Positions 21,415 to 33,196 of a DNA stretch of 64,000 nt are shown here, in pieces. The position numbers and the translations under genes were made by a program. The first letter of the stretch is position 1. Each line of letters opens with the position of its first letter. The notes beneath the pieces were generated by a model, which was not told the origin of the DNA, did no database searches, and saw only the letters and a program-made list of their open reading frames with translations. The stretch comes from Pomphorhynchus laevis (lineage: Eukaryota; Acanthocephala; Palaeacanthocephala; Echinorhynchida; Pomphorhynchidae): contig WNNJ02003544.1 of the NCBI GenBank assembly GCA_012934845.2, positions 186,001-250,000 of the forward strand, in the 5' to 3' direction.

Positions 21415-21449
21415 GTCATTCTTTCACGCATGTCTTATATGTTTTACAA

Positions 21450-22520
21450 GAAATTCCCGCGGAATGGTCTCACTCTCCTTAAAAAATATTGTAGTATTTA
21501 TAAAATATAGTGAGTAACTTTTAAGATTACCATAAATCGTATTTTAAATTGAATTTGAATAAAATTTTGCATTCCTTAAGTACATTCGTGGAACACATTC
21601 TACTAATATATTCCTGAAAATTAATAACAAAACGAATTTTATCATCATATAAAAAACCCGTTAGTTCTCGATTTTATAATTTGGAATCAAATTTTAATCA
21701 ATCGTAAAAAGTATTTTGTTTCGTTACATTTATAGTGGCTAATCAAATTTCATTTGGCTTGACTATCGACATGCTATTTATTTCCAACCTTATCTAAATT
21801 CCTCACCCTATTAAGCTCTTGCGTGATACTACTGCTGTAATTTTATATTATTCTAATTCTTAAATCAAATAATTAATTAATCAAATTAGATAATTACTTA
21901 TTTAAATATCAACCTTACGTAAATATATTTTATTTTTCATTTATTTTGTGATCAAATGAGAAGTGTCGCGATCTGCTCAGAAATAAAAAGAATAGAAAAT
22001 TTTATCGAGATTTGCAAAATAGCGCAGATATTGCATCTTATTTAACTATAACTAATTAATTCGTTTTCATTAATGTTAAAAATTGGCACTCAAGATGAAG
22101 ACTGATACTCTTTTATGTTATTACCGTCATTAATATCATATTAAAAATATTATCGAGTAGATGGTGATGAGTTTAACATATACGATTCGTCGCATTGTAG
22201 ATGGTCTTAAGGCAATATAAATATGGGTATTTAAAGCATATGAGTAAGTTAAAAGTAATATTCAAAGGTATAATATAGGATACAAAGTTGTCTAGCGAAC
22301 ATATAAACAATTTGAACTTTATAAAACAATAATTAAAGTAGTTTTTATAATGAATCAGAAGAATCATTCCAAAGATAAGTTAGATGAGAAGGTCATATGA
22401 CCAGAAGGTCTTGTTTCCTAATTTAATTTTAAATTATACACACTAAATCCAGAATCTCCTTTTATTTTCGATTAGATGATTTTAAAGGAGTAATAAATAA
22501 AAAATTACCCTTTATTTACC
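21450..22520. other. No gene recognised
   Basis: AT-rich; only short low-complexity frames. No exon-like segment or repeat match seen. Confidence 0.4.
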
Positions 22521-22529
22521 ATGACACTA

Positions 22530-22557
22530 TTTCAATAGATCCTGCTATCATCATCAG
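22530..22557 (-). ncRNA. Hammerhead-like motif, family B copy
   Basis: On the minus strand CUGAUGA, one U, a short hairpin with AGGA in its loop, then GAAA. The same pattern with better pairing lies at 61020-61047 and a decayed one at 56924-56948. A canonical hammerhead has stem II directly after CUGAUGA, so the extra U is a departure. No full stem I or III worked out. Confidence 0.45.
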
Positions 22558-22559
22558 GA

Positions 22560-23765
22560 TCAAGATTTTAATCCTTATAATGATATAAGCTGTCCAAATA
22601 GTGTACTAATAAATAAAAGGAAATTTTTTTTCGTTCCAGTAAATTTTTTAAATTTTAAATATAATTTGATTTTTCTTAACATTTTTTTTTCGAATTATTA
22701 ATGATCATCTTTTTCTGCAAATGCATAACTTCTTAATTTTGATTTAAATTAAAAACGATTAATTTATTAAACTTCGTTATTTCGTTCGATATAGACGCAT
22801 TCGATTATGGGTTGATGTATTTTAATGATTTTAATTAACAGTACTGTCTTGTAATCCTTCGAAAATTGAATGTTTGTTTATTTCAAATAAATAAAAATTA
22901 ATTTGAAATCTGAATTTACAAAGTATAAATGAAAATAAATTTGCACAGCTTTCACAATTTTAATGAAAATATAATAATAATAGCAAACTAGTTAAAATTA
23001 TCTCTTAGATACATCTTTATAAGCGGAGGTATTTATAATATTTCCTCGTATTTCGAAAAATGTATCACATGCTAAAAAGAATTTAGAAAAATATGTTAAA
23101 TTTGCTTAACATCGTCTTTCATGCAAAGTTCTGTGTATTTAAAAATTAAAATATATTAAAAAGTAGAACAAAACATTTTGTTATATTTGTTTCAATCATC
23201 CTATTTATCATAAATACATGAACTTTATTTTCAAAGTGAAATCTAATTCATTTATTCTACAGCGTTAACGTAGTTCATGCTTTTATTGATTCATTTACTG
23301 GACCTCCTCCAACTTCATCGTCGTCATCGTCATCATCAAATACGATTCCTAAATTTTTTTAATTTAATTACTTAAATAATCTTGATTAATCTTGATTTAT
23401 TTAGTTAAAATATTTTAATTATTTAAAATGTTTTAATTATTTAAATAATTCTGAGATCTATTAACAATTGTTGTAAAGGTCGGAAAAGTGATATTCCTAT
23501 GCCATTTTCTCAATAATTCGCGTCAGTCTATGATATTTACTATTTTTATATTCGGTTAATAAAATTTATTCGTTCTAATAAAATTTATTCGTTCGTTTTT
23601 TTAATATTGAATGTCAATTCTATGATGTCAATTATAAATATTTGAAAACTTAACTTTCAATTGTACGGAAATCTGGCATTAAAAGTCAAGCGTTGTTTTA
23701 TTATTAATAACCGATCGCACATGGTATTACATCGTGTACAATAAAACACAATATTATATAATATA
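22560..23765. other. No gene recognised
   Basis: AT-rich intergenic sequence. A short GC-richer patch (GGACCTCCTCCAACTTCATCG at about 23300) is isolated and gives no recognisable exon. Confidence 0.4.
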
Positions 23766-23769
23766 ATGT

Positions 23770-23986
23770 TTATTACAAGAAGGCGAGGAAACAGGAATAT
23801 TTATTTAATTACAAAAATCCAATATTTCGACGGCACTACGGCACGTCATCTTCAGGGTTGTATGTATATTATTTTTTAAACTTTTATATACATACAACCC
23901 TGAAGATGACGTGCCGTAGTGCCGTCGAAATATTGGATTTTTGTAATCAAATAAATATTCCTGTTTCCTCGCCTTCTTGTAATAAT
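23770..23986. repeat. Near-perfect inverted repeat with hammerhead-like motifs (family C)
   Basis: Arms 23770-23866 and 23885-23986 are almost exact reverse complements separated by an 18-bp AT spacer. Each arm has CUGAAGA, one U, a GC-rich hairpin and GAAA (23900-23930 on plus, 23825-23855 on minus). High arm identity suggests a recent event. Could be a paired terminus of a Penelope-like element. Confidence 0.85.
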
Positions 23987-23989
23987 TCG

Positions 23990-24690
23990 GATGGGAAACG
24001 AATTTTCTCTATAATGTTTATTATCAAAATCATTCAAGCATTTTTGAAATAAAATAGAATTTTTACAAAATTTCTAAGTGATGACACACGTCTTTTCAAT
24101 GTTTGAATTTTGATTAAGATTTATAAGAATTTGATTTTTGTTCAAAATTATATTCTATGTATTAAAATAATTATTTTATTACACAGAAAATAAGTTTGAA
24201 TAAAAATCAAATTATTTGGTAAATAAAATGTGCAATTATTGACATGAGAAATTACCACATTTAATTTTTGTAGGAACTATTTTAAACAGTTATTGAAGCA
24301 AACTATTTAATCATAAATAATTAATTGAGTTGGTCACTATCATTTTTGATAGTGATATTATGTTAATAATATTATATTCAACCTTAATACCCAACCCTAA
24401 TCATTTTTGATTAATACTTTTCTTGCTATTGGGTAGGATATATTTTAAAATTATTGAAGTAATCTTTTTTAATTTAAATATTTTTAATTTAATTTCAATA
24501 TGAAAATTTATCCCTTTAAGTTTTAAAATGTTCGAATTTAGAATATTTAAAAAATAATAGATATGTAACGACAAATGCTACGGTATTTGTTCAAAGTCTA
24601 ATTGAAATATCAAGTTGTCATTATCTAAATGTTTAACATTTGGCTGTTTCTCAATTTATTTAAAAATAATATTTGTTTGAAGCAAATATT
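23990..24690. other. No gene recognised
   Basis: AT-rich. The last DNAL1 exon should lie here or further left, because the exon at 24728-24872 ends with a splice donor; I could not identify it (it would code only a short C-terminal tail). Confidence 0.4.
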
Positions 24691-24727
24691 TAACAAATGA
24701 TGCGAAATGTGATTGAAACAAGCATAC

Positions 24728-24872
24728 CGTCTAGTCTTTTTAAATGTCGAATTCGCTTTTTGACATCAGAGCGATATTGATATTCTTCAGCAGCAGAGAC
24801 CGCCTTACCTTTAAGCTTTTCATGATACGGATTTCCATATAAGGCAAGATCTTCCAGCGTTTTTATTTCACC
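24728..24872 (-). CDS. DNAL1: DNAL1 penultimate exon
   Basis: 145 nt with acceptor TTTCAG before 24872 and donor GTATGC after 24728. Codes GEIKTLEDLALYGNP, then YHEKLKGKAVSAAEEYQYR and DVKKRIRHLKRLDG, the last leucine-rich repeat and C-terminal helix cap of LC1. In the family an aromatic-rich loop follows GNP, here somewhat longer. The 3' neighbour exon with the acidic tail was not found. Confidence 0.85.
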
Positions 24873-25759
24873 CTGAAACAATTTACATTTAATATAAAAA
24901 TGGTGTTAGTTAATATGTACCAGTACAGACACTTCAAATGGATCCTTGATCTGATTATATGCAATATATAAAATCTTAAAATAAAGCGGAATTTAAATCT
25001 AAATCAATCAGATTTTAGCGGTAAAGTTTAAAGGCCATATTTAAGCGATTAAGCTTAAAGGCCATATTTAGGCATATTTAAATGTTTAATTAATGAATTT
25101 TAAACTAAATAAATCGCACTAGAATACGCGATTTTTGTAGTGCGTTTAAATGTACATTAAAACCACTTTCTGTTTATATTAATAAAATACTTAAAGTAAT
25201 TAAACCACATTTCAAAAAATATTGTAAGGTAATCGAAATTAATACTGGTATAAAGCACTATTTCAGTATTAATTAAACAAAAAAAATTTTAGAACAGACT
25301 AAAGGAATAAATTTTAAAAATATAAATACATACGGTTTTAGTACGCTTTATACAAATCTAGATTTAGTAGATATTAAAGAAGCGTTAGTAAAATTAATTA
25401 ATCTTATATTCGGAAAAAGATATACATATATATTTTATAATAATTATAACGCCTATCTTACAAAAATTAAACCATCAAGTAAATATAAATATATGGATAA
25501 AATTGAATAATTAGAATCCTTAAATATTTTGATAGATCAAAATTATTTAAAAGTAGGGACATCTATATTTAGACAAAAGGTGGTTGAATGGGTGGTAATA
25601 GTAGCCCAATTATAGCTGACTAATTAAATCAGCTAACTGAGTCTACGTATTGTTATATAATTATGAAATAAACAAAACATAATAATGCTAAATCAAAATT
25701 TAATAATTAAATAATAAAATTAATAATTGTTTTTAGATTTTCTATAATTTAAATCAAGT

Positions 25760-25790
<31 letters not shown>

Positions 25791-28700
25791 ATTTAAAATA
25801 AACGTCATTTTTATGAATTGACTAATAAATAACAGACGTTGTATCAGAATAAGAATTAGAGGTCATCAGGAGGAACTGCTATGCTATCAGGTTTCGGCCC
25901 CTAACTCCTCTACCCAACATAGCAGCGGGGCCAAATACATGCTAATGATGTATTTCCTCTGAAATAACTATCTAGTATCTTATTCTAATGCAAAGTATAT
26001 TATTTATTATCCATCCATAAAAATTTGCCACTTAAGAGTTTAAATTTATTCTTTATATTATTGTGTTGATTTATATATTTTACTATTTTCTGCTTGATGT
26101 TATTTTTATAGTAACCTAGTTTAAAATATGTATCTATTAAATTATTTAAATGATTTTGAAGAAAGCCAATATCATTACATATTGTTGCAATTCTTAAAAT
26201 TTCATTATTTAATGTATTATATTTTATATTATATGGTATGCATGAATGCTCATGCAAAAATATGTTTCTTGTAAATTTAAATATGTCATCTTTACGATAT
26301 AAATTAATAGTAGTTTTAGTTAATGTTAATTTAATGTTCATATCTAGATATACACCTTCTTTATCATTAATATTGGTTTTAAGCTTTATAGAATATGCAT
26401 TTGTTCATAACTGTTTAAAAAATAAATCTAAATTTTATAAATATATGAAATATGTGTTTCGATACATTGACGATATATGTGTATTTAATTCTAATAATTT
26501 TTATTCAATTAGTGAACAAATTTATCCAGAAAGCCTTATTCTTAACAAAACCGATATTGATGATAAAGAAGGTGTATATCTAGATATGAACATTAAATTA
26601 ACATTAACTAAAACTACTATTAATTTATATCGTAAAGATGACATATTTAAATTTACAATAAACATATTTTTGCATGAGCATTCATGCATACCATATAATA
26701 TAAAATATAATACATTAAATAATGAAATTTTAAGAATTGCAACAATATGTAATGATATTGGCTTTCTTCAAAATCATTTAAATAATTTAATAGATAAATA
26801 TTTTAAACTAGGTTACTATAAAAATAACATCAAGCAGAAAATAGTAAAATATATAAATCAACACAATAATATAAAGAATAAATTTAAACTTTTAAGTGGC
26901 AAATTTTTATGGATGGATAATAAATAATATACTTTGTATTAGAATAAGATACTAGATAGTTATTTCAGAGGAAATACATCATTAGCATGTATTTGGCCCC
27001 GCTGCTATGTTGGGTAGAGGAACAGGGACCGAAACCAGATAACATAGCAGTTTCTACTGATGACCTCTAATCCTTATTCTGATAAATTAAATCAGCTAAC
27101 TGATAAAAGTTTGTTATCTATCAGTCAATTCATAAAAATTGATTTTGATTTTAAATTTCAGTTTATAATTCATCTTGATATAAATTATATAAAATCTTAT
27201 AACAATTATTTATTGTTAATTAATTTTTTATTATTTAACTATTTGACTTTTATTTTGAATTATTTTTAATTTGCAATATAAAATATGTATACTCAGTTAG
27301 CTTCTTTAATTTACTTTTAGTACGTCAATTTAACTTTAATTTGTGATTATTTTTGTTATGTGAATTTAAAGATTGGGTCATGATCATTGATATAAATTAT
27401 CAATGATCATGACTATATGCATTGATACTAAGTATATACATATTCTAGTAAAATTAAATAATCTATATTTTCGTTGATGTTCCAGTCATTAAAGAAAATA
27501 ATAACAAAGTTATAAGTGTGATTTTAAATAACAAAAGTGCTGATTTCGTTGAATTTGATTAGAGAAAAATTATAACGAAATAAGTAAAAATGATGATTGA
27601 TGATGATCACAAAATCAACTTCGCCGATGTTTAAACACCGTTTGCTATGAGAACAGCCTATTGAGGATATTGATCAATTAATCTATTTATGTTTTCAATC
27701 AGCTACATACACTGACTGGCAACAAATCTAATTGAAACTCCAATTACCAATCGGGATAACATTAAGTTCTTCCGTATCGGTGTTACGTATGTATGGTTGT
27801 ATAATTTTATTTTTTGCTTGATAAGGACTCTATCGTCGAAAGCTTGCACCATTTTTTGAACAATAAATATTGCATCTATAATGTATATTAACCTCAAGAA
27901 ATGTATTTAAAACAATCTTCATTTATACAAACTCAATATGTATACCGATTAAAGCATAAAACAAGTAATAATTTAAATTTATTTAAAAGTATTATATTTA
28001 CATTTGAAAAAATATACTGTGCAATGATCGATACCACTTCAATGTGTAAACATTCAAAACGAACACTGGCACATTTCGAACACATTATCACGACAAGCAC
28101 AATAATTAACAATGATTTAAAAGAGCGAGGGTATAAATGATGGTGAACTCATAATTATCTGTGAGTAGTTTTATTTTTTGTTTATTATTGGAATTGAAAC
28201 AATTAATGCTCATTAAATAATTAATTTTAATTATTTAGATTTTTAAAATTGCATTACTTTAAAATATAAAAACTATAATTTCTCAAACGATACCATACCG
28301 CAAACTAACGTTATCGTTGTTCTTACACGTTTGTCTTAAATGATCGTTTTAAATAACTATAAATAACTATAACATATACTTATGTTATGCGATAAAGTAT
28401 ATTAATTGTATTATGCTAGCACTTATCTGTTTAAAGTGAAATTGTTAACATAATTGATTTAATTGATTTAATTGACAGTAAATTATAATAACCTTTAGTT
28501 TCGTCAGCGACGTTAGAGGCCTAAGCTTTTCAATAAAATTATAAGAAATCCATAACTCTTCAAGAGTATTTGCGAGGGATTCCTTAACAAATTCACAAAT
28601 ACTATTAAAACCGAATAATTTGTCTTACCAAATTCGATAGATTTTTGATCAGATTCCGACCAAGGGATAAAATCTTTAAATTTACTAAAAAATAATTGTC

Positions 28701-30574
28701 TAACTATTACAATGTTTTACCTTTTTGCAGTGGATAAATAAAACAAAATAACTCTGTAAATATCTTTAGAAGTATAAAACCGTTTCGTCTGAAAATATTC
28801 ATTCTTAGACACCATGTTGATTGCTGAATAACTAATTTTTGTTTGAATTAATTATCTTTCATGAAATTATAATTTTACATTACACAATGTACACGACTAA
28901 CAATAAAATAATACAAATTAAAAAATTAAAATTTCTTATTAAAATAAATAACAACTATTTAATTAATTATGTAATCCCAATTATAATAGAAATATCAATT
29001 ACACAGTAAAAATTTATCTTGATTTTTAAATTTTTATTGAACTCTTCTACTCTTTTGTACAATTTATTCGCAGAATGTTTTAGTAAATAAATAATTTTTC
29101 ATTGGTAACTATTAAAGATAAAACCTGAATTATTCATTGAAATATTTTTAGCTGTTGATGAAGATGTATTTTGAAATTATTGATGTAATTGAACCTTTTT
29201 TATTTACTATTTGATTAATGGTATATTTATACCAATTTATAGTGATATAACTGTTTCTATTGGTTATAGCGAACTAAAACTTTGCAAAACGACGAATAAT
29301 TATAACCTTGCGATACCGACTAGTCTCGTTTTATATTGACAAAGTTATGACGTCATCAATTATCTTTCTAATACCAAAATATGTTTCTACTGTCTAATAT
29401 TTCTACAAGTATTAAATAAGAGTAGTTAATCTCTATAATCAATAACAACTGTTTTTAAATTGCATCTATTAGTAAGTCTTATTACACAAATAAAGTTATA
29501 TTTGTGTGATATAAAACTATTTACTATTTACTCAACTTTTATCACTTATTTATTATATTATATATAGGGCAATATAACTACTTAGTTTTACAAACCAATA
29601 GCTACAAACTTTTCTAAAATAGTATTTGATATATACCTGTTTTAGTTTAATTTAAAATTACACAATTTTAGTTTAAAACAAAATTCTTATCGTGCTATAA
29701 TAATGTAATCTCAGAATCTTACCTAAATTGTTTATATGAACAATTCTGTCTATAACGTTGCTTGATAACGAAAGCTTTCTAAATTGACACATATGATCAG
29801 TTTTTGATAGGGCCAACCCAAATATGCTGAATAAACATTTTTCATAAACATTAAACTTTAAAGAATTCGAAATTAGGTTTGTAAAATGTATATAATAGTA
29901 ATAGCGATATCTGCTAAGTTCGTGCAATTAAACAAGCTTAAATACTAGTTGAAAGAAAAATAGTTAATTCAATAAAACCTTTATGTGGATAAATGCGTTC
30001 CACTAAATGTTTTGTCCATTGAACAAAACATCTTATTTTGTCATCTTGTTTGATTGACAAACGAGTTGACGAAACATTTTGATTTGTCATCTTGTTTTGT
30101 GATCTTGTTTGAAATAAGATGTCCATAGGAAGTATCGTGTTTGTGTATACAAATCTGATATGATTTATAAACGAGTGCATTTCTTTGTCAATCACTCCTG
30201 GATTATCTGTGAAGTCTGTGAGGAAGGATATACTAGATTTGTTTTGAGCTTTATCACAAGAAAAGTTCCATGATAAACTTTATCCAATTTAAATTTTATA
30301 GGCAGTTCTCTTTTGTTTATCAAAAATATGGATTGACTCGTTTTAAAAAAATGTATGAATACCAAAGTCAATCAAAATTGGTTAATTAACTCAATAATCA
30401 ATTAGTTCATTAACTAAATAAGTTAATCTGAATTGATTTCATTTAATTTGTTATTAATACTTACTGGCACGAAACTAATCTTGCAAGTGAATTATCCAAC
30501 CTATCAATAGGTGGCATGTTTCCGTACAATAGAACTTCTGTCATTTCTTCTGGCTTTTGTTTTTTCTCCATTTC
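24728..30574 (-). CDS. DNAL1: Dynein axonemal light chain 1 (DNAL1/LC1), partial multi-exon gene
   Basis: Five exons are recognised on the minus strand: 30465-30574, 29723-29778, 28629-28684, 28493-28582 and 24728-24872, with phases that join exactly. LC1 is a leucine-rich-repeat protein that binds the motor domain of outer-arm dynein heavy chain gamma in cilia and flagella. Motifs follow family order: LLYGNMPPIDRLD, QKLSLSSNVIDRI, NLKILSLGRNLIKNL, NTLEELWISYNFIEKL, then LEDLALYGNP and HLKRLDG. Missing: the first exon (MAKATT-type start), the last tail exon, and an internal exon for the YMSNN..W repeat expected between 24872 and 28493, where retroelement debris lies. Either that exon is too diverged for me to see or the gene is damaged. 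Confidence 0.88.
25138..25622 (+). pseudogene. Naiad-like Penelope RT fragment
   Basis: Plus-strand sequence matches the minus-strand RT at 42098-42370 closely (TGTACATTAAAACCACTTTCTG shared; cf. CTLKPLSVYMNKILKVIK). It stops at the start of the inverted-repeat block. Frames are broken. It sits in the DNAL1 intron, antisense to the gene. Confidence 0.7.
26000..26386 (-). pseudogene. Naiad-like RT C-terminus, minus arm
   Basis: 113 residues identical in nearly all positions to the C-terminal end of the plus copy (T for K at LIDTYFKL is one difference). Truncated at the inverted-repeat boundary before the YIDD box. Confidence 0.8.
26396..26927 (+). pseudogene. Naiad-like RT C-terminal half, open frame
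   Basis: Reads YAFVHNCLKNKSKFYKYMKYVFRYIDDICVFNSNNFYS, then SLILNKTDIDDKEGVYLDMNI, the thumb region and a Lys-rich C-terminus KFLWMDNK. The YIDD box is intact. Open from about 26396 to the stop at 26927; the part before 26396 is antisense readthrough of the other arm. Relatives place the active site this far from the C-terminus. N-terminal RT motifs are missing, so no activity is expected. Confidence 0.75.
27305..28490. other. DNAL1 intron sequence, no exon found
   Basis: A short perfect palindrome ATGATCATTGATATAAATTATCAATGATCAT-type structure lies at about 27380-27410 and no coding match is seen. This is where the missing DNAL1 repeat exon was expected. Confidence 0.4.
28493..28582 (-). 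CDS. DNAL1: DNAL1 exon (fourth leucine-rich repeat)
   Basis: 90 nt, phase 0 at both ends. Codes ESLANTLEELWISYNFIEKL then RPLTSLTKLK. The TLEELWISYN block is the most conserved part of LC1. Acceptor TTAAG before 28582, donor GTTATT after 28493. Confidence 0.9.
28629..28684 (-). CDS. DNAL1: DNAL1 exon (third leucine-rich repeat)
   Basis: 56 nt: two bases completing a codon, then NLKILSLGRNLIKNLSNL. Acceptor TTTTTTAG, donor GTAAGA. Separated from the next exon by an intron of only 46 bp. Confidence 0.9.
29335..29450 (+). repeat. Dispersed repeat, copy 1
   Basis: About 115 bp nearly identical to 31225-31345, beginning TTGACAAAGTTATGACGTCATC and ending in ATCTCTATAATCAA. Same orientation. No coding content. 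Lies in a DNAL1 intron. Confidence 0.85.
29723..29778 (-). CDS. DNAL1: DNAL1 exon (second leucine-rich repeat)
   Basis: 56 nt coding (Q)KLSLSSNVIDRIVHINNL with the first codon split from the previous exon (CA|A). Acceptor CAATTTAG, donor GTAAGA. Matches the CEKLSLSTN-type segment of LC1 proteins. Confidence 0.9.
30465..30574 (-). CDS. DNAL1: DNAL1 exon (N-terminal region)
   Basis: 110 nt, phase 0 start, two bases left at the end. Codes EMEKKQKPEEMTEVLLYGNMPPIDRLD, then NSLARLVSC(Q). The LY..xPPI.k.D block is the LC1 N-terminal hallmark. Acceptor AATACAG, donor GTAAGT. The starting exon lies further right and was not identified. Confidence 0.88.
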
Positions 30575-30579
30575 CTGTA

Positions 30580-33190
30580 TTTTTAATTCAAGTTAAAGTA
30601 ATTTACCTAACAATTTTTAGTTTATTTACAAACCAGTGCATGCAATGCATCTTTGAAAGATATTGGAGTCACTGTTTTCTAAACAATATATAGTGCTTGA
30701 ATACATAGTATTTAAATTTGTTAATTTTCTTATCGATTTATTAAATCATATATGAAGAAAGCTGGTCTATACTTGTTAATAGTGCCAAAGTCAGGTGAGT
30801 AAATAATTTATGATTAAGTGCATTGTTAAAAATTTTATAATTTAGACGTCAAGTATGATCGCGAAAAAGTCGAAAACGAAAATTATGATATAAAAATGCG
30901 TCAAATTAGAAGGGTTAAAATTACACTAAATAAAAGGCAAATTTGTTTGAAAACAATTATTTTTATTAATGATGAATTCTGCAGTGATTACAATTCAAAA
31001 ATATTAATTTCACCAATTGACTCCTTCCAAATATTCAGATCTTAATTATTAATTAACAATTTTGAAGTACTCCATGACCTGCAATCTTTAATACATTACA
31101 ATAAAATTGTTAATATGATAATAAATTGTTATAATTTAATTATTTCATTTGTTATTCCATTATATTTTTATAAAGAATATAATAAAATATAATATAGATA
31201 AAATAAATAAAATATAATATAGATAAAGTTATATTGACAAAGTTATGACGTCATCAATTATCTTTCTAATACCAAAATATGTTTCTACTGTCTGATATTT
31301 CTACAAGTATTAAATAAGAGTAGTTAATCTCTATAATCAAAACAACTAATCAATAACAACTATAATCAATAATAAAATATAATAGAGATTTCATCATAAA
31401 AATTGTGCATAATCACATACAACAATGACACGAAACACGATTAAATATACCTGTGCCATATTAAATGTTTGTTATATTTAAATAAGGTTTTAATTAATTA
31501 TATACTTTTATTGTTTTAATATATAAAACAATAATATATAAAATAATATATAAAACAAAATAATATATTGTAGAAATTATCGATGAAGGAGTATTTAATA
31601 ATCGATTACTGGGATCCATATTTAATATCGGATTCAGTTTTATAAGTTATATAAAGATAACCATTTAATAATTCAAACATTTAAACATTTATAAACATTC
31701 ATAAATAATATATTCCATTCTATTTTTATATATTCCATTATATTTAATATATTCCATTATATTTTCAAATGTGATATTTGTGTACCGAAACTCTTCAGAT
31801 CAGTGAACAAGGTAAATCAAGTAAAATACTTTATTTATTTTTAATATCGGGTTCAGTTTTATAAGTTAAAGATAAACATGTTTGATAATATTTAACTAAT
31901 AACCAGGATAATCCAGAGTTTAGTCTTAAATCACAACCCACAGGTTTAGAGTTTTTTAATAATTATTCTTCAGTGCTTAAATTAATGGTTTAAGAAAAAA
32001 TACTACACAACTGCAAAATAAATTGTTGCATCGCTGTTGTCGGGAAGAATTTCGGCGTTGCCTTTTGTTATCAATACGTTATTTTAAGAAATTCTAGATA
32101 TATAATATGGATGTCGCACATTATTACAGTTTAAATCTGTTCATGCGGTTTAATCCTTTGATATATCTAACATTAACTGTCCTATTCAGTATCTTTCTCG
32201 ACTAATACGTTCATCATTGCTGCTAAAACCAGAACTTATTATTGTCGATTCAAATGAATGATTAAGATTCTGTAGCATGTTGAACGGTAGTGTCATCTGC
32301 AAATAGATGGTTGCATTACGGTTGTCGGGAAGAATTCAGGTTCTCTCTGGTGGAGGCAGGTTCTTCATTGTCGGATGCAATCATCCGACAATAACAATGA
32401 TACTTGTGTCATATAACACAAGGATGCCTTATAACGCATATAACACAAGGGAAACTGACATATAATAACGTCCTTATAATTCAAAATTCTTATTTGGAAA
32501 ATGTTGATTATCAAGAATTACCAATAAAATCATATCTAGAGAATGTTGATCGTTTTCAAATATTGATCGTTTTCATTTTTTTGTATGGATCGTTTTACAG
32601 ATGGAATTACCGTAGTATCGGGTTTCACTCGCCCCCACCACAGTAGCGAGAACAAATCACGGTGATTGCATAAATATGAGTGATGCATAAAATCAATAAA
32701 TTATAATGATAATTGAATTCGTCTTTTAGTATTACACTCGTATGGTAATTAGATTGACAGGCATGATGTTTACTAATGCAAGAGGTATATAGTTTTCACC
32801 AATTCATATTTTATTATATATTTTATTTATGGTAATATAATTTAATAAATATTAAATAAAAATAATTTCTTATATATACTGATAATATAATAATGCTTAT
32901 ATATTGATAATTTTTATATATACTTATATTATATTTTCCAATACCTGTTGTTGCATTATGTTCAAATAATGATAAAATTATCATTTGTGTAAGCGCATAT
33001 TTAGTTGTCATGGTTACAAAACTAACGTTTTTATATTTCTGTTACATTTAATAAATTTTGTTTAATTTAACAATGACCACATATTTGATTATAGAATTGG
33101 AATCGAGAAGATAATATAGACATTTCAAAACGATTTATTTAATATAATTTGCTATACATATAAATTCACATGATAATTACATCCATTGCA
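30580..33190. other. AT-rich stretch, repeats only
   Basis: No exon recognised (the DNAL1 first exon should be here or beyond). Contains the second copy of the 115-bp dispersed repeat (31225-31345) and duplicated TTAATATCGGGTTCAG / TTTTATAAGTTA segments near 31625 and 31845. GC-richer sequence at 32030-32420 with TTGCATC...GGTTGTCGGGAAGAATT twice (32023-32055, 32305-32332) is unassigned. Confidence 0.4.
31225..31345 (+). repeat. Dispersed repeat, copy 2
   Basis: Second copy of the 29335-29450 sequence, with a few substitutions (CTGATATTTC for CTAATATTTC). The two are about 1.9 kb apart on the same strand. Confidence 0.85.
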
Positions 33191-33196
33191 TTTGTC

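Larger units (their letters stand above)
21236..21440. mobile_element. Inverted-repeat copy of the hammerhead repeat
   Basis: A foldback unit: 21241-21291 is the reverse complement of about 21383-21436. The right arm has a full plus-strand ribozyme (21330-21414); the left arm has only a minus-strand stem II/GAAA part. Same family as the cluster at 18.4-19.1 kb, but with a shorter tail. Confidence 0.8.
25630..27303. mobile_element. Large inverted repeat from a Naiad-like element
   Basis: Arms 25630-26386 and 26547-27303 are reverse complements with a spacer of about 160 bp. Each holds the last part of the RT ORF (IKLTLTKTTINLYRKDD ... KFLWMDNK), a 3' untranslated part and a terminal repeat with GCTAACTGAG. 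The plus copy continues through the spacer and keeps the catalytic YIDD box; the minus copy is cut at 26386. Such tail-to-tail pairing is common among Penelope-like insertions. The terminal repeat recurs at 40988, 44507 and 44690. Confidence 0.8.

Noticed and set aside
26980-27070. Possible type II hammerhead in the Naiad-like terminal repeat (GAAACC followed by CTGATGA, with CCTCTAA/TTAGGGG pairing)
   Set aside because: Only four bases separate the possible cleavage triplet from CTGATGA, too few for stem I, and two unpaired C lie before GAAA.
27470-27510. NDWNIN on the minus strand as the missing DNAL1 exon
   Set aside because: The required YMSNN segment is absent upstream and no suitable splice sites with phase 0-0 surround it.
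29723-29826. Longer DNAL1 exon starting at 29826 (acceptor TATTCAG)
   Set aside because: The phase to the upstream exon fails and the extra residues do not match LC1; starting at 29778 gives an exact family match and correct phase.
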